A DNA stretch of 64,000 nucleotides from Nitrospirota bacterium (GTDB lineage: Bacteria; Nitrospirota; Thermodesulfovibrionia; Thermodesulfovibrionales; UBA6898), in NCBI GenBank assembly GCA_021783515.1, contig JAJXTV010000008.1, positions 44,217 to 108,216 on the forward strand. Reading direction: 5' to 3'. Made by a program: the position numbers and the translations under genes. The notes under the pieces are model-generated. The model searched no databases. It saw only the letters and a list, made by a program, of their open reading frames with translations, and was not told where the DNA came from. Positions 55,785 to 64,000 of the stretch are shown piece after piece (within the stretch, counting starts at the first letter, position 1; each line of letters starts with the position of its first letter).

Positions 55785-56876
55785 TCATTTATTCTTCTTC
55801 CTTCGGCGCCCCTCCTGGTCGGCGGCAAGCATTGCGCAGACCACGAGATCGGCAGACACGTCCGCGGCCTCGTGATGAATGAACTCTCCCTCCGCGCAGG
55901 CCCGAGACGCCGCTTTTCGCAGATCGTCGCCGGACGAGCCGGCCAGGCCGATGTCGTCGAGAGTGGTCGGCAAACCGACGGACTCACAAAAGGTGTAGAC
56001 TTCGTCTATCACTGACCCGGGCTTGCCCGTGAGAAATAATGAGGAAAGCACCCCAATGGCGACCTTTTCTCCATGATAGTAATGATGGGTCTGGGGAAGG
56101 ACGGTCAAGCCATTATGAATGGAATGGGCCGCGGCAAGGCCGCCGTTCTCAAAGCCGAGACCGCTCAGCAGGGTGTTCGCCTCGACCACATGCTCAAGCG
56201 CCGGAGTGACGGCCTTCGCCTCGCAGGAGACCTTTGCCGCGACGCCGAATTCGAGCAACGTGTCATAACAGAGCCTCGCCAGCGCGTAAGAGGTCATGGA
56301 GCCTTTTTCTCCCACCTCGTTATTTGAGAATGTGGCCCGGCAGCTTTCCGCCTCGAACCAGGTTGCCAGTGCATCTCCCATCCCCGACACCAAAAAGCGG
56401 ACCGGAGCATTCGCGATGATCTCCGTATCCACCAGGACAAGGTCGGGGTTCCTTCGCTGGCGGGCGACCGATACGACTTCACCCCGGTCGTAGACCACCG
56501 CGCAGGAGCTGCACGGGGCGTCCGTCGAGGCGATCGTAGGGACGACCGCGACGGGAACCTTCAGTCTGTCGGCAACAATCTTGCCGGTATCGATGGCCTT
56601 TCCGCCGCCGATCGCGACAACGAATTCCGTGCCGCGCTCCCTTCCGATCGAGCAAAGCCGCCCGATCTCCGCCTGGCAGCACTCCCGGTTGAACAGCTCT
56701 ATATCAAGTTGAATGCGGTCCGATCCGGCCCCCAGCTTTTCCGTGAGGGTCTTATGAGCGGAAGGGGCTAAAACGGCCAGCCCTTTCTTGCCGAACAAGG
56801 CGAGTTCGCCGCCCAGCCGATCGATCATCTTGAAGCCCTGCATGTAGCGCCCCGGGAAAACGGTCTTGGTAATCAT
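55785..56876 (-). CDS. Iron-containing dehydrogenase, glycerol dehydrogenase (GldA) type
   Basis: 363 residues from the ATG at 56876, preceded by GGGAGGC; the ORF-track start adds 23 codons. NAD-binding GGGKAIDTGKIVAD, then the GldA-type ASTDAPCSSCAVVY. Metal ligands are expected in the TWFEAE region and in AAHSIHNGL and HYYHGEKVAIGVL. It should oxidise glycerol or a similar polyol to a ketone with NAD+. The next gene on the strand is a truncated esterase 77 bp upstream. Substrate assignment is moderate. Confidence 0.85.
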   Translation of the reverse strand: MITKTVFPGRYMQGFKMIDRLGGELALFGKKGLAVLAPSAHKTLTEKLGAGSDRIQLDIELFNRECCQAEIGRLCSIGRERGTEFVVAIGGGKAIDTGKIVADRLKVPVAVVPTIASTDAPCSSCAVVYDRGEVVSVARQRRNPDLVLVDTEIIANAPVRFLVSGMGDALATWFEAESCRATFSNNEVGEKGSMTSYALARLCYDTLLEFGVAAKVSCEAKAVTPALEHVVEANTLLSGLGFENGGLAAAHSIHNGLTVLPQTHHYYHGEKVAIGVLSSLFLTGKPGSVIDEVYTFCESVGLPTTLDDIGLAGSSGDDLRKAASRACAEGEFIHHEAADVSADLVVCAMLAADQEGRRRKKNK

Positions 56877-56953
56877 CGAAAGCCTCCCTCTGTAATGTTC
56901 TTCTCCTGATCGCCAGTCATGACCGCCGGCAATCACATCCGACACTTGAGTTA

Positions 56954-57397
56954 TCAGTGACCGAGCAACTTCGCGACCGACCTATCGAGACCCGCCAGAA
57001 AGGAGTCCACGGCTTTGGTATAGTCCTGCTTTTCCCCTAATCTCTGATTAATGTCTTTGTGCGAAAGGTCCTCCTTCAACACGGTTGCCCGCACACCCAG
57101 AGACTGCGCCTTCGATACGAACCGCCCAGCCTGATCGCAGGAAGCGAAACGCCTTGTCGAGCAGACGGCAAGGATCGGTTGTCCTTTTCCGGTTAATGCG
57201 TAATATGGCGAGGCCGACTTCCAATACGCCGGATCGCTGCCGAACGCGCGGTCATAAAAACGGGCGTGTCCCTCCTTCATGATACGAGAGACATCAAGCG
57301 CAGCGCTGTCGAGCAGGACCGTCCCAAGCCAGGGAAGGGCTCCCGCCTTATAGGCAAGGGAAGGAGACGCGGCCAGCAGTGCAGCGAGATGCGCGCC
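56954..57397 (-). pseudogene. N-terminally deleted alpha/beta hydrolase (esterase)
   Basis: The ORF runs 56954-57460, but only from about 57397 does it look like protein: AHLAALLAASPSL, LPWLGTVLLDSAALDVS, SASPYYALTGKGQPILAVCS and the late DLSHKDINQRLGE, i.e. the second half of a BD-FAE-like esterase. The family's oxyanion-hole segment and most of the nucleophile elbow (GHSAGAHL) are gone; here the elbow reads RQTGGAHL and the Ser is lost. The preceding 21 codons are translated intergenic repeat. The Asp and His of the triad remain. Non-functional. Confidence 0.8.
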
Positions 57398-57439
57398 CCC
57401 TGTCTGCCGGCAGGCAGGCCTCCTTAACCGGGGGGGGAG
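57396..57439. repeat. Dispersed two-part repeat at the esterase breakpoint
   Basis: On the - strand GGTTAAGGAGG then CCTGCCTGCCGGCAGACAGG: the same element as 15931-15985, inverted. It abuts the exact point where esterase homology begins. Confidence 0.75.
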
Positions 57440-57500
57440 TTTATGGTTGCCGGGGAGCACATTTTCATTTCATCCACCTCTAAGGTAATATATCGGCACC

Positions 57501-58805
57501 ATGTACAACCTGGTGAGTTTCTCGGGGATATTCGTGCTGATGGCGGTGGCGTGGGTGCTTTCGGCCGACAGGCGGGTGATCAACTGGCGGGTGATTATCT
57601 GGGGGCTTGTCCTTCAGCTCGTCTTCGCCTTCTTCATCTTCGTCGTGCCGATAGGCTCTCAGGTCTTCCTCGTCGTCAACGACGCGGTCGTGAAGGTGCT
57701 CGACAGCGCCATGGCGGGCACGAAGTTCGTCTTCGGCAGGCTCGCCCTTCCTCCCGGCATGAAGAACGAGGCAGGGGAAGAATCCATAGGCTTCATCCTC
57801 GCCTTTCAGGCCCTGCCGACGATCATCTTCTTTGCGAGCCTCATGTCTGCGCTCTACTACATCGGCGTGATGCCCTGGCTGATAAAGATCTTCTCCCGCG
57901 CCTTCACCCGGCTGATGAGGATAAGCGGCGCGGAGTCCCTCAGCGTCTCGAGCAACATATTCGTCGGCGTCGAGTCGAACATGACGATCCTGCCGTATCT
58001 CGGGACGATGACCCGCTCGGAGTACTGCACGATCCTCGCCGCCGGAATGGCGACAACCGCCTCGAACGTCCTTGCGCTCTACGTCTTCCTTTTAAGGGGC
58101 ACGTTCCCGACGATCGCCGGCCATCTCGTCTCCTCCTCTCTCCTTTCGGCCGTCGGGGCGATCGTCATGTCGAAGATCATCATGCCCGAGACCGGCAGAC
58201 CCGAGACACTCGGCAAAGAAATCCCTCCCCATTATGAAAAAGAGTCTACGCTCATGCAGTCGGTGATCACCGGGGCGAACGAGGGGATGAAGATGCTCGT
58301 CGGCATCGTGGCGCTGCTCCTGGCGTTCCTCGGCATCGTGGCGCTGGCCGATTCCGTGATCGGCGGCATCGGACTCAGGATAAACGAGCTGACCGGCCTA
58401 GGCGTCGACTGGTCGCTGAAGGGGCTCCTCGGCTACCTCTTCTACCCCCTCACACTCGCGATCGGGGTGCCGCCGGCCGACGCCTTCGAGGTCTCGAAGC
58501 TGATCGGGGAGCGGGCTGTCCTCACCGAGGTGAAGGCCTATCAGGACCTCGCGGTGCTGCTATCAAATCACACGCTGAAGGACCCGCGTTCCGCCGTCCT
58601 CGCCTCATACGCCCTGAACGGCTTCGCCCATTTCGCGTCGCTGGCGATCTTCGTCGGCGGGACGGCGGCCCTCGTTCCCAAGAGGACGAAAGACATTTCG
58701 GATGTCGGCTTCAGGGCGCTCATCGCCGCAACTCTGGCGACCCTTATGACCGCCGCGATGGCCGGCACCTTCTTCACCTCCGGCTCGATACTGCTGGGGA
58801 AGTAA
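57501..58805 (+). CDS. NupC-type concentrative nucleoside transporter
   Basis: 434 residues with about ten membrane segments. CNT-family motifs: FVFGRLALP, FQALPTIIFFASLMSALYYIG, the substrate-site segment SSNIFVGVESNMTILPYL and late NHTL..PRS..LASYALNGFAHF. It takes up nucleosides with Na+ or H+. In many CNTs the core motif reads GQTEAP; here the corresponding GVESNM suggests a divergent specificity. The ribosome binding site is weak. Stands alone; divergent from the esterase relic. Confidence 0.9.
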   Translation: MYNLVSFSGIFVLMAVAWVLSADRRVINWRVIIWGLVLQLVFAFFIFVVPIGSQVFLVVNDAVVKVLDSAMAGTKFVFGRLALPPGMKNEAGEESIGFILAFQALPTIIFFASLMSALYYIGVMPWLIKIFSRAFTRLMRISGAESLSVSSNIFVGVESNMTILPYLGTMTRSEYCTILAAGMATTASNVLALYVFLLRGTFPTIAGHLVSSSLLSAVGAIVMSKIIMPETGRPETLGKEIPPHYEKESTLMQSVITGANEGMKMLVGIVALLLAFLGIVALADSVIGGIGLRINELTGLGVDWSLKGLLGYLFYPLTLAIGVPPADAFEVSKLIGERAVLTEVKAYQDLAVLLSNHTLKDPRSAVLASYALNGFAHFASLAIFVGGTAALVPKRTKDISDVGFRALIAATLATLMTAAMAGTFFTSGSILLGK

Positions 58806-58862
58806 CCCCTAGGGCGACTATTTCCACAAGGGACACTCTCCCCGCCGTATGCAGCAACAAGC

Positions 58863-59717
58863 TCAATACTCCTTCATGACCTTATAGACCGCCGAGAAGT
58901 CGAGCCCCTCCATCCCCCTTGCCATGGTCATCCCGAAGAGCTCTTTCGCGATGCTGCCGGTGAAAAGAGGCATCTTCAGCGACCCGGCGAGGTCCTGCAG
59001 GAAATGCAGGTCTTTATAGATAAGGGAGCAGGAGAAGTGGGTCGAAAAATCCTCCTTGAGCAGTTTTTCCTTCTTTGCGGTCAGGACCAGCGAATTGCCG
59101 GCCCCTGCGGAGAGTATGTCCAGCACCTGCGCCTTATCGATTCCCGCCTTCTCTCCGAATGCAACTGTCTCCGCAAGAGCGGCCATAAAGGCCCCAAGGG
59201 TCAGATTGTTGATCAGTTTCATCTTGATGGCGAGCGACGGCTTTTCGAGATAAAAGATATGATTGCCGATTTTTTCGAGCAGGGGCTTCGCCTTTTCATA
59301 CGCCGAGGACTCGCCGCTCACCAGCACCGTCAGGTTTCCCCGGGCCGCAGGGACGACGCTCCCGAGCACGGGAGATTCGAGATACGACCCTCCCCGCTCC
59401 CGGAGCATCTCATGAAAAGAGAGCACATCCCTGAAGTGGTTCGTCGTCGTGTCGATGACGATCTTCCCTTTGCAGTCCGCCTCCAAGAGGCCGCCCTTTT
59501 CCGTCAAGACCGCTCTCACAGCGGCGCTGTCGAAGAGGTTCAGGAAAACAACGTCGGCCTTCGCCGCTGCGGCAGAGGGGCTCCCGGCGATCTCCGCCCC
59601 CAGGTCCGCTGCCTTTTCCTTCGTCCTGTTCCAGACGATCAACTCCACTCCCTCGGACATCAAGCGCTTCGCCATCGCCTTGCCGAGATGCCCGAGTCCG
59701 ATAAATCCTGTTTTCAT
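58863..59717 (-). CDS. NAD(P)-dependent beta-hydroxyacid dehydrogenase-like oxidoreductase
   Basis: 284 residues from the ATG at 59717 (GGGGAGG upstream); the ORF-track version has 116 spurious residues. Rossmann motif GFIGLGHLGKAMAKRL, WNRT as the second strand end, substrate motif in YLESPVLGSVVPAARGNL and the catalytic Lys in IKMKLINNLTLGAFMAALAE. It belongs with 3-hydroxyisobutyrate/glyoxylate-succinic semialdehyde reductases. Physiological substrate unknown. Divergent from mscL. Confidence 0.9.
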   Translation of the reverse strand: MKTGFIGLGHLGKAMAKRLMSEGVELIVWNRTKEKAADLGAEIAGSPSAAAAKADVVFLNLFDSAAVRAVLTEKGGLLEADCKGKIVIDTTTNHFRDVLSFHEMLRERGGSYLESPVLGSVVPAARGNLTVLVSGESSAYEKAKPLLEKIGNHIFYLEKPSLAIKMKLINNLTLGAFMAALAETVAFGEKAGIDKAQVLDILSAGAGNSLVLTAKKEKLLKEDFSTHFSCSLIYKDLHFLQDLAGSLKMPLFTGSIAKELFGMTMARGMEGLDFSAVYKVMKEY

Positions 59718-59877
59718 GACGCCTCCCCATTCACGATGATTACGCGGAACGAGAGTTCCGCTTCCCTTATTATCGCTCGAAAAGCAGCCGCTGCACAGAT
59801 GGGGAATCTTCACTTTTCCCTTTTCATGTTCTCTGTCTTGTGCTAGAGTGATGGTAAAAAGACCGAAGGAGGGCGCA

Positions 59878-60333
59878 ATGTTCAAGGAATTCAAGGAATT
59901 CGCGGTAAAGGGGAACGCCGTCGATATGGCGGTAGGCATCGTCATCGGGGCGGCATTCGGCAGTATAGTAAGTTCTCTTGTCAAAGACGTCATTATGCCG
60001 CCCATCGGTCTGCTCCTCGGCAACGTCGATTTCGCCAACCTTTTTGTCGTCCTGAAACAGGGCACGGTTGCCGGACCCTATGCCACGCTTGCCGAGGCGA
60101 AAAAGGCCGGAGCGGTCTCGATCGATTACGGGATTTTCCTCAATACCGTGATAAGCTTTCTCATCGTCACCTTTTCGGTCTTTCTCCTCGTTCGGGGCAT
60201 CAACCGGATGAGACGCGAGGAGCCGCCCCCCCCTCCTCCGGCAACGACAAAAGAATGCCCTTACTGCCTGTCGGTCATCCCGGTAAAGGCGACCCGCTGC
60301 GGCCACTGCACCTCGGACCTCGGGGGAAAATAG
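59878..60333 (+). CDS. mscL: Large-conductance mechanosensitive channel with C-terminal zinc ribbon
   Basis: 151 residues from the ATG at 59878, which has GAAGGAGGG upstream. [28 protein letters not shown] is the MscL N terminus and TM1 (gate). TM2 is at about 92-112, followed by RRMRREE-like charges. The extra C-terminal tail [23 protein letters not shown] forms a four-Cys zinc ribbon, seen in a subset of bacterial MscL proteins. It opens as an osmotic safety valve. Confidence 0.95.
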   Translation: MFKEFKEFAVKGNAVDMAVGIVIGAAFGSIVSSLVKDVIMPPIGLLLGNVDFANLFVVLKQGTVAGPYATLAEAKKAGAVSIDYGIFLNTVISFLIVTFSVFLLVRGINRMRREEPPPPPPATTKECPYCLSVIPVKATRCGHCTSDLGGK

Positions 60334-60392
60334 AAAGGACCCCGCACGCCTCCCCTTGACACCGGTTGTTTGGATGGCCGACACTATCAGGG

Positions 60393-60575
60393 ATGGATTT
60401 CTGCGACATGGACTGCAAATACGCGCGTTTTTCGGATTCGGACTCGGTCGACGGGTCCCGCAGCTGCCGCACCTTCGTCGCCCTCTACTGCGGCCTCAGA
60501 AAGACTCTCGTCCACAAGAACCTGCCCTGCGCCGACAGGAGACAACGGAAGGGAAGAAAAGGGCGCCGGACATGA
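60393..60575 (+). CDS. Cys-rich mini-protein, coupled to the TPR protein
   Basis: 60 residues from the ATG at 60393: MDFCDMDCKYARF, then GSRSCRTFVALYCGLRK and LVHKNLPCADRR. Five Cys in a CxxxC...C...C...C layout suggest metal binding. I recall similar short conserved proteins in Nitrospirota and deltaproteobacteria, with no known function. Its stop overlaps the next start (ATGA), so it is translated and coupled; the larger ORF in the +2 frame over this stretch is a shadow. Confidence 0.65.
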   Translation: MDFCDMDCKYARFSDSDSVDGSRSCRTFVALYCGLRKTLVHKNLPCADRRQRKGRKGRRT

Positions 60576-61864
60576 CCGTGTCTGACGCCGCTTTCCATTT
60601 TCTCCTTCCTCGTGTCGCGGAGACCGCCTCCGGCATTCCCTCCCCCGACGGGCAGGCGCGCACCGGCCTTTTCTATCTGCTGCTCATCGCCCTCGTACCG
60701 GTATGTATCGCACTTTTCTTTCTCATCAGGTTCGTTTACAGAAATACCATCGGCGAGAGGATGAAGACCACTTTGCTCGAAGACTACCGGAAGGAGGCGG
60801 CGGAATACGAAAGAAAAGGGAAATTCGTATCGGCGGCCGCGGTATACGAAGAAAAGCTGAAAGACCGTAAAAAGGCCGCCGCGCTTTACGAAAAAGGCGG
60901 CGATCACCGGAGGGCCGCCCTCCTGTACGAATCGCTCGGGATGTCCCAAAAGGCAAAAGAGATGTATGAAAAGCAGGGCGATGCGGAAGGGGCCGCAGGG
61001 GTTTCGATCCAGGAAGGGGAATACGAAGAGGCGGCAAAGATCTACGACAAGGCCGGCAAAAAAATCGACGCCGCTATGGTGCTCGAAAAGGCGGGCAGAA
61101 GGCTGGCGGCGGTGAGGATCTACCGGGAGGCGGGACACTACAAGCGGGCGGCGGCGCTTCTGGAACAGGAGGGCCTGATGAAAGAGGCCGCGGAGATGTT
61201 CGGACTGGCGCTCGCTGGAAAGAATATCTCCCCTTCGCATATCGCCGATTTTTATGCCTATGCGTTCAAACTCGAAAAGGCCGGGGATGCCGGGAGGGCG
61301 GTCGAGGTCCTGCGTGAGATCGACAAGGCGGACCCCGCCTATAAAGATGTCAGGGAAAGGCTCCATGGCTTGTCGACGGGCCCGGTGGCAAAAGAGACGG
61401 TCCCCAAGGGGGTTGCGACGCTCAGAAATTTTATCAGGAGCGGAAAGATAGAGCCCCGGTACAGCCTGAAGCTCTGGGTGCAGATACTGAAGAAACTGCA
61501 GGATGCGTATAAACGCGGACGCAGGCCGGGCCTTTTGAGCCCCGACAACATCACGATCGACGCGCAGAACACCATCGCTTTCCTCGGCGTCCCGGTTTCT
61601 TCCGCCTATGTCTCGCCCGAGGTCACCAAAGGACTGGAGCCGGACGCGAGGGCTGACGTGTACGCGGCAGGTGTGATCCTCTACGAGATGCTGACCGGCG
61701 ACCTTGAAGGGCTGGGCTCCACGCGCGTCATCGACATGGTCGGGGATGTTCCCGACTGGCTCGACGAGATCGTCATACGCTGCATCAGAAAGGTGCGCGA
61801 GGACCGGTATCAGAGCATAGAAGAGATCTTCACGGACCTCAAGACCCTCTCGAAGGGCGGATGA
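60572..61864 (+). CDS. Membrane-anchored TPR protein with C-terminal pseudokinase-like lobe
   Basis: 430 residues from the ATG at 60572; the longer ORF-track start overlaps the mini-protein. One membrane segment (FYLLLIALVPVCIALFFLIRFVY, about 34-56) is followed by helical TPR-like repeats (about 65-260; A.LYEKGGDHRRAALLYESLG). The last 140 residues resemble the C-lobe of a Ser/Thr kinase: LLSPDNITID in place of HRDLKPxNI, FLGVP in place of DFG, then YVSPEV, ADVYAAGVILYEMLTGD and a DRYQSIEEIFTDL end. The ATP-binding N-lobe and catalytic Asp are missing. Probably a signalling scaffold. Confidence 0.75.
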   Translation: MTVSDAAFHFLLPRVAETASGIPSPDGQARTGLFYLLLIALVPVCIALFFLIRFVYRNTIGERMKTTLLEDYRKEAAEYERKGKFVSAAAVYEEKLKDRKKAAALYEKGGDHRRAALLYESLGMSQKAKEMYEKQGDAEGAAGVSIQEGEYEEAAKIYDKAGKKIDAAMVLEKAGRRLAAVRIYREAGHYKRAAALLEQEGLMKEAAEMFGLALAGKNISPSHIADFYAYAFKLEKAGDAGRAVEVLREIDKADPAYKDVRERLHGLSTGPVAKETVPKGVATLRNFIRSGKIEPRYSLKLWVQILKKLQDAYKRGRRPGLLSPDNITIDAQNTIAFLGVPVSSAYVSPEVTKGLEPDARADVYAAGVILYEMLTGDLEGLGSTRVIDMVGDVPDWLDEIVIRCIRKVREDRYQSIEEIFTDLKTLSKGG

Positions 61865-61883
61865 TCCGGGGTATCACGCTCCT

Positions 61884-62525
61884 ATGCGCAGGATATCTGC
61901 AGATGAATTCAGGGCGGCCTTTCCCGCGTTCGACAGATCGCCGGGCAAGCTTGTCTCGGATATACTGGCCGTCGCCCGCCTGCACGCCTTTCCGAAGGAC
62001 GCCCGGATATACTCGGAGGGAGATGTTTGTTCGGCCATCGCCTTTTTGCTTTCGGGCGAACTCCGCGTGTACAAGGCGGGAGAATCGGGACGGGAGATCA
62101 CCCTGTACGAAATCACCGCAGGCGAGACCTGCATCCTCAACGCCTCCTGCATCCTCTCCGGCATGTCATACCCCGCAAACGCGGTCTCTCTCGCTGAAGG
62201 GGAAATGCTCCTGATTCCCGCTTCTGATTTCCGCGGGCTGATGGACCACCACGAAGAAATGAGGGAGTTCGTCTTCACGGTGCTGAGCAGAAGGTTGTCC
62301 GCCGTGATGTCCCTTATCGAAGAGATCGCCTTCGGGAAGATGGACGAGCGGCTTGCGTCGTACCTCCGGGAAAAGGCCGAAGGCGGCATGCTGCAGGCGA
62401 CTCATCAGAAGATCGCCGACGACCTCGGGACGTCACGCGAAGTCGTCAGCCGTATATTGAAGGACTTCGAGAGAAAAGGAATGGTCTCCCTTTCGAGAAA
62501 CCTGATATCTCTTCTCAGCCGCTGA
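61884..62525 (+). CDS. Crp/Fnr-family transcriptional regulator
   Basis: 213 residues. An N-terminal cyclic-nucleotide-binding-type barrel (DARIYSEGDVCSAIAFLLSGELRVYK; GETCILNASCILSG) and a C-terminal HTH with ATHQKIADDLGTSREVVSRILKDFERKGMV, quoted in parts. It has no Fnr-type four-Cys FeS motif. The HTH TSREVVSR is of the Fnr/NtcA kind. It begins 20 bp after the TPR-pseudokinase gene, so the three genes from 60393 probably form one unit. Confidence 0.92.
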   Translation: MRRISADEFRAAFPAFDRSPGKLVSDILAVARLHAFPKDARIYSEGDVCSAIAFLLSGELRVYKAGESGREITLYEITAGETCILNASCILSGMSYPANAVSLAEGEMLLIPASDFRGLMDHHEEMREFVFTVLSRRLSAVMSLIEEIAFGKMDERLASYLREKAEGGMLQATHQKIADDLGTSREVVSRILKDFERKGMVSLSRNLISLLSR

Positions 62526-62953
62526 GCTGCTTTGCAGACCGCCTAAACATTATCACGCCAGCGGCGTTACATCGTCTTTGGCAGGTCATTCCCCCACTTG
62601 ATCGGAAAATCCAGTCTTTGCTGCAGTTTTCGGGCCACAATTTCTGCCACCCCTTCCGATCGCTTCCAGCCATCCGTTCCGATTTAAACCTGCTACCGAG
62701 CAGTCCCTCCTGAACGTATTGCAGCATTCTTCCTCAAGCGTTGGGTTACTTTCGGAAAGAAGCATGTTCTGGTGTGTCACCGGAAAGAGGTGTGCCCCTC
62801 CTACTCCGCAAAATGCCCGTGCGGCCGACAGTATCAGTTTCCGCTGCTAATGCGTTGTCCAGAAGCGCACACAGGGGAAAGTCGACCCCGGTATGCGTCT
62901 CGCCAGTTCAATTACTACCTATACATAAGCCGGTTCCCTGGCTACGGAGTCCC
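62526..62953. other. Gap without a recognisable gene
   Basis: About 430 bases of less GC-biased sequence. Short ORFs on both strands (for example 62586-62780 -, 62741-62995 +) show no motif I recognise. Fragments such as VARKLQQRLDFPIKWGNDLP on the - strand hint at an eroded gene, but I cannot name it. No tRNA, repeat array or insertion-sequence ends seen. Confidence 0.4.
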
Positions 62954-64000
62954 CTAGAGGCCGTATGCCGCTCCCTCCCAGTACTCAAGGAGTGAGTCGA
63001 TCTTAAGCCTGATGTCCATAGTATCGCTGTCGGTGATAAACAACAGGGAATCGACAGCATTTAGGAGATCTGAGATATTCATCTCGACATCGTCTATTCC
63101 GGTAATTGTCCTCGTCTGGACGTTCTGGATGTATTTGATTGCATTGTCGGCCTTCGCCTTCTGCTGTCCCGACAGGGTAAGGGCATTCAGCCGGCTCAAT
63201 ACGTCTCCTGTCACCGTCGGAATATCCTTCTGCACGGTGATATCGGCGGTAAGCGTCTGATAGAAGTTATACACGCCGTTTTCGATGAAGCCGACTTCGG
63301 TCCGGGTGCTGAAGGTCCCCGCCTCATCCGGCGTGAGCGCATAGTAAAGAACGGTCTTCGTCTCGTCCGGTTCGAGGTGGACGCTCGTTATCCAGGGGTT
63401 ATCGATGACCCATGAGCCGGTCGCAGGATCGTACAGGCTCAGGGCAGAAGGATAGCTCTCGGTCAGCTGGAGATCGAAGGCGGCCCCGAGACTCGTCAGG
63501 GTTATACCGACCGGCACGAGCTGCTGCGGCCCGATAGCTGCCGTATCCAGAGGAGTATGAACATGGGCCAGGGAATTCTTAAGGAGTGTGGCGAAAGCCC
63601 CGTAATCGCCGCTGCTCATGCCGAGGTCGAAGGCGTAGTAAAGGACCTTGCCTTTCCCGTATTGCCGCTCGATGATACCGGGGTATTCGTTCGTCCCCTT
63701 CTTCGTCGTCTCGACTATCCAGCCGACTACTTCCAGCGGATCGAGCGCATCCACCTTCAGCGCATTCCCTGATGACTGGAAGACTCCTGCCGAAGCCAGG
63801 TCGCTGTCCAACAGCTCAATGGGGTAATTACTTCCTGAAAGGCCACTCTTGCCTCCTATGCCGAAGACGTCGGCATCGAGGTTCTGTCTTTCGAACATCG
63901 AGGCGACCAGCCCCTTCCCGGAATAAACCTGTTCTCGCAGCTCCTCGGAGAAGTGGTCTTCGATGGGGAGCTGGTTTCCCAGGATGAGGAAGTCGGTATA
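62954..64000 (-). CDS. 3' part of a large surface/periplasmic protein, continuing past the window
   Basis: The frame is open to base 64000, upstream of the listed Met at 63898, so the 5' end lies beyond the window. About 348 residues are visible. The first part (LILGNQLPIEDHF, GKGLVASMF, YGKGKVLYYAFDLG) resembles a glutamine-amidotransferase-like or ThuA-like fold used in large extracellular proteins. An Ig/CARDB-like beta region (WVIDNPWITSVHLEPDETKTVLYYALTPDEAG, in part) follows. A helical C-terminal region with a repeated ...D.LL.ITDSDTMDIRLKIDSLLEY ends the protein. No anchor motif at the C terminus. Function unknown. Confidence 0.55.
   Translation of the reverse strand, partial: YTDFLILGNQLPIEDHFSEELREQVYSGKGLVASMFERQNLDADVFGIGGKSGLSGSNYPIELLDSDLASAGVFQSSGNALKVDALDPLEVVGWIVETTKKGTNEYPGIIERQYGKGKVLYYAFDLGMSSGDYGAFATLLKNSLAHVHTPLDTAAIGPQQLVPVGITLTSLGAAFDLQLTESYPSALSLYDPATGSWVIDNPWITSVHLEPDETKTVLYYALTPDEAGTFSTRTEVGFIENGVYNFYQTLTADITVQKDIPTVTGDVLSRLNALTLSGQQKAKADNAIKYIQNVQTRTITGIDDVEMNISDLLNAVDSLLFITDSDTMDIRLKIDSLLEYWEGAAYGL

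Noticed and set aside
59848-59877. Earlier ATG for mscL
   Set aside because: The ATG at 59878 has the ribosome binding site and matches the family N terminus; the extra ten residues are not conserved.

Overview
The window is a GC-rich chromosomal segment from a Gram-negative bacterium (outer-membrane porin, TonB receptor, lipoprotein, periplasmic adaptor). The mix suggests a Nitrospirota or deltaproteobacteria-like anaerobe: a DUF3373-type porin, a geopeptide-type radical SAM/SPASM maturase, a two-CW-domain protein, a Re-citrate/homocitrate synthase-like enzyme, an F-ATPase operon with paired b and b' stalks but no a or c subunit, a haem-c sensor kinase and a nifB remnant. This placement is inference from gene content; no rRNA or tRNA gene was seen.

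Layout. 1-9.3 kb: porin end, ftsH, a host-attachment-like protein overlapping alanine dehydrogenase, and a three-gene ABC efflux operon (ATPase, double-FtsX permease, HlyD adaptor) whose ATPase appears to start at AUA. 9.3-15.8 kb: a DUF3108 protein, a LuxR-type HTH gene coupled to an amidohydrolase, and a binding protein/kinase/sigma-54 regulator operon. 16-19.6 kb: a TonB receptor, a Lys/Ala-rich small protein ending in a Cys-Cys tail, a hairpin terminator, and a radical SAM/SPASM maturase. This is the best candidate for a little-described system. 19.8-25.8 kb: the atp operon b'-b-delta-alpha-gamma-beta-epsilon from a clear promoter. 26-35 kb: mutS2, two polytopic GT-C-like proteins, an MTA phosphorylase/apt salvage pair and a P-type ATPase. 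35.5-40.6 kb: PilZ and two-CW proteins, fabG-acpP-fabF-rnc, and the divergent citrate/homocitrate synthase-family gene. 40.6-45.3 kb: two histidine kinases and a CopZ-like HMA protein.

45.4-51.8 kb: the classical thrS-infC-rpmI-rplT-pheS-pheT translation cluster. thrS (AUU) and infC (AUA) both appear to use near-cognate start codons, as expected for IF3-controlled genes, and a second promoter with a structured leader precedes rpmI. 51.8-52.7 kb is a gene graveyard holding a nifB relic joined to the tail of a HesA/ThiF-family gene. 53-64 kb: pgi, a lipoprotein, a GldA-like dehydrogenase, a decapitated esterase with a dispersed repeat at its breakpoint, a NupC transporter, a beta-hydroxyacid dehydrogenase, mscL, a Cys-rich mini-protein coupled to a TPR/pseudokinase membrane protein, a Crp/Fnr regulator and the 3' end of a large surface-type protein.

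Non-coding sequence carries several repeat types: near-perfect palindromes at gene ends, CCTGCCGGCAGG/CTCCTT..AAGGAG intergenic elements, and degenerate heptamer arrays, one of which has become coding sequence in atpF. No CRISPR array or intact insertion sequence was seen.
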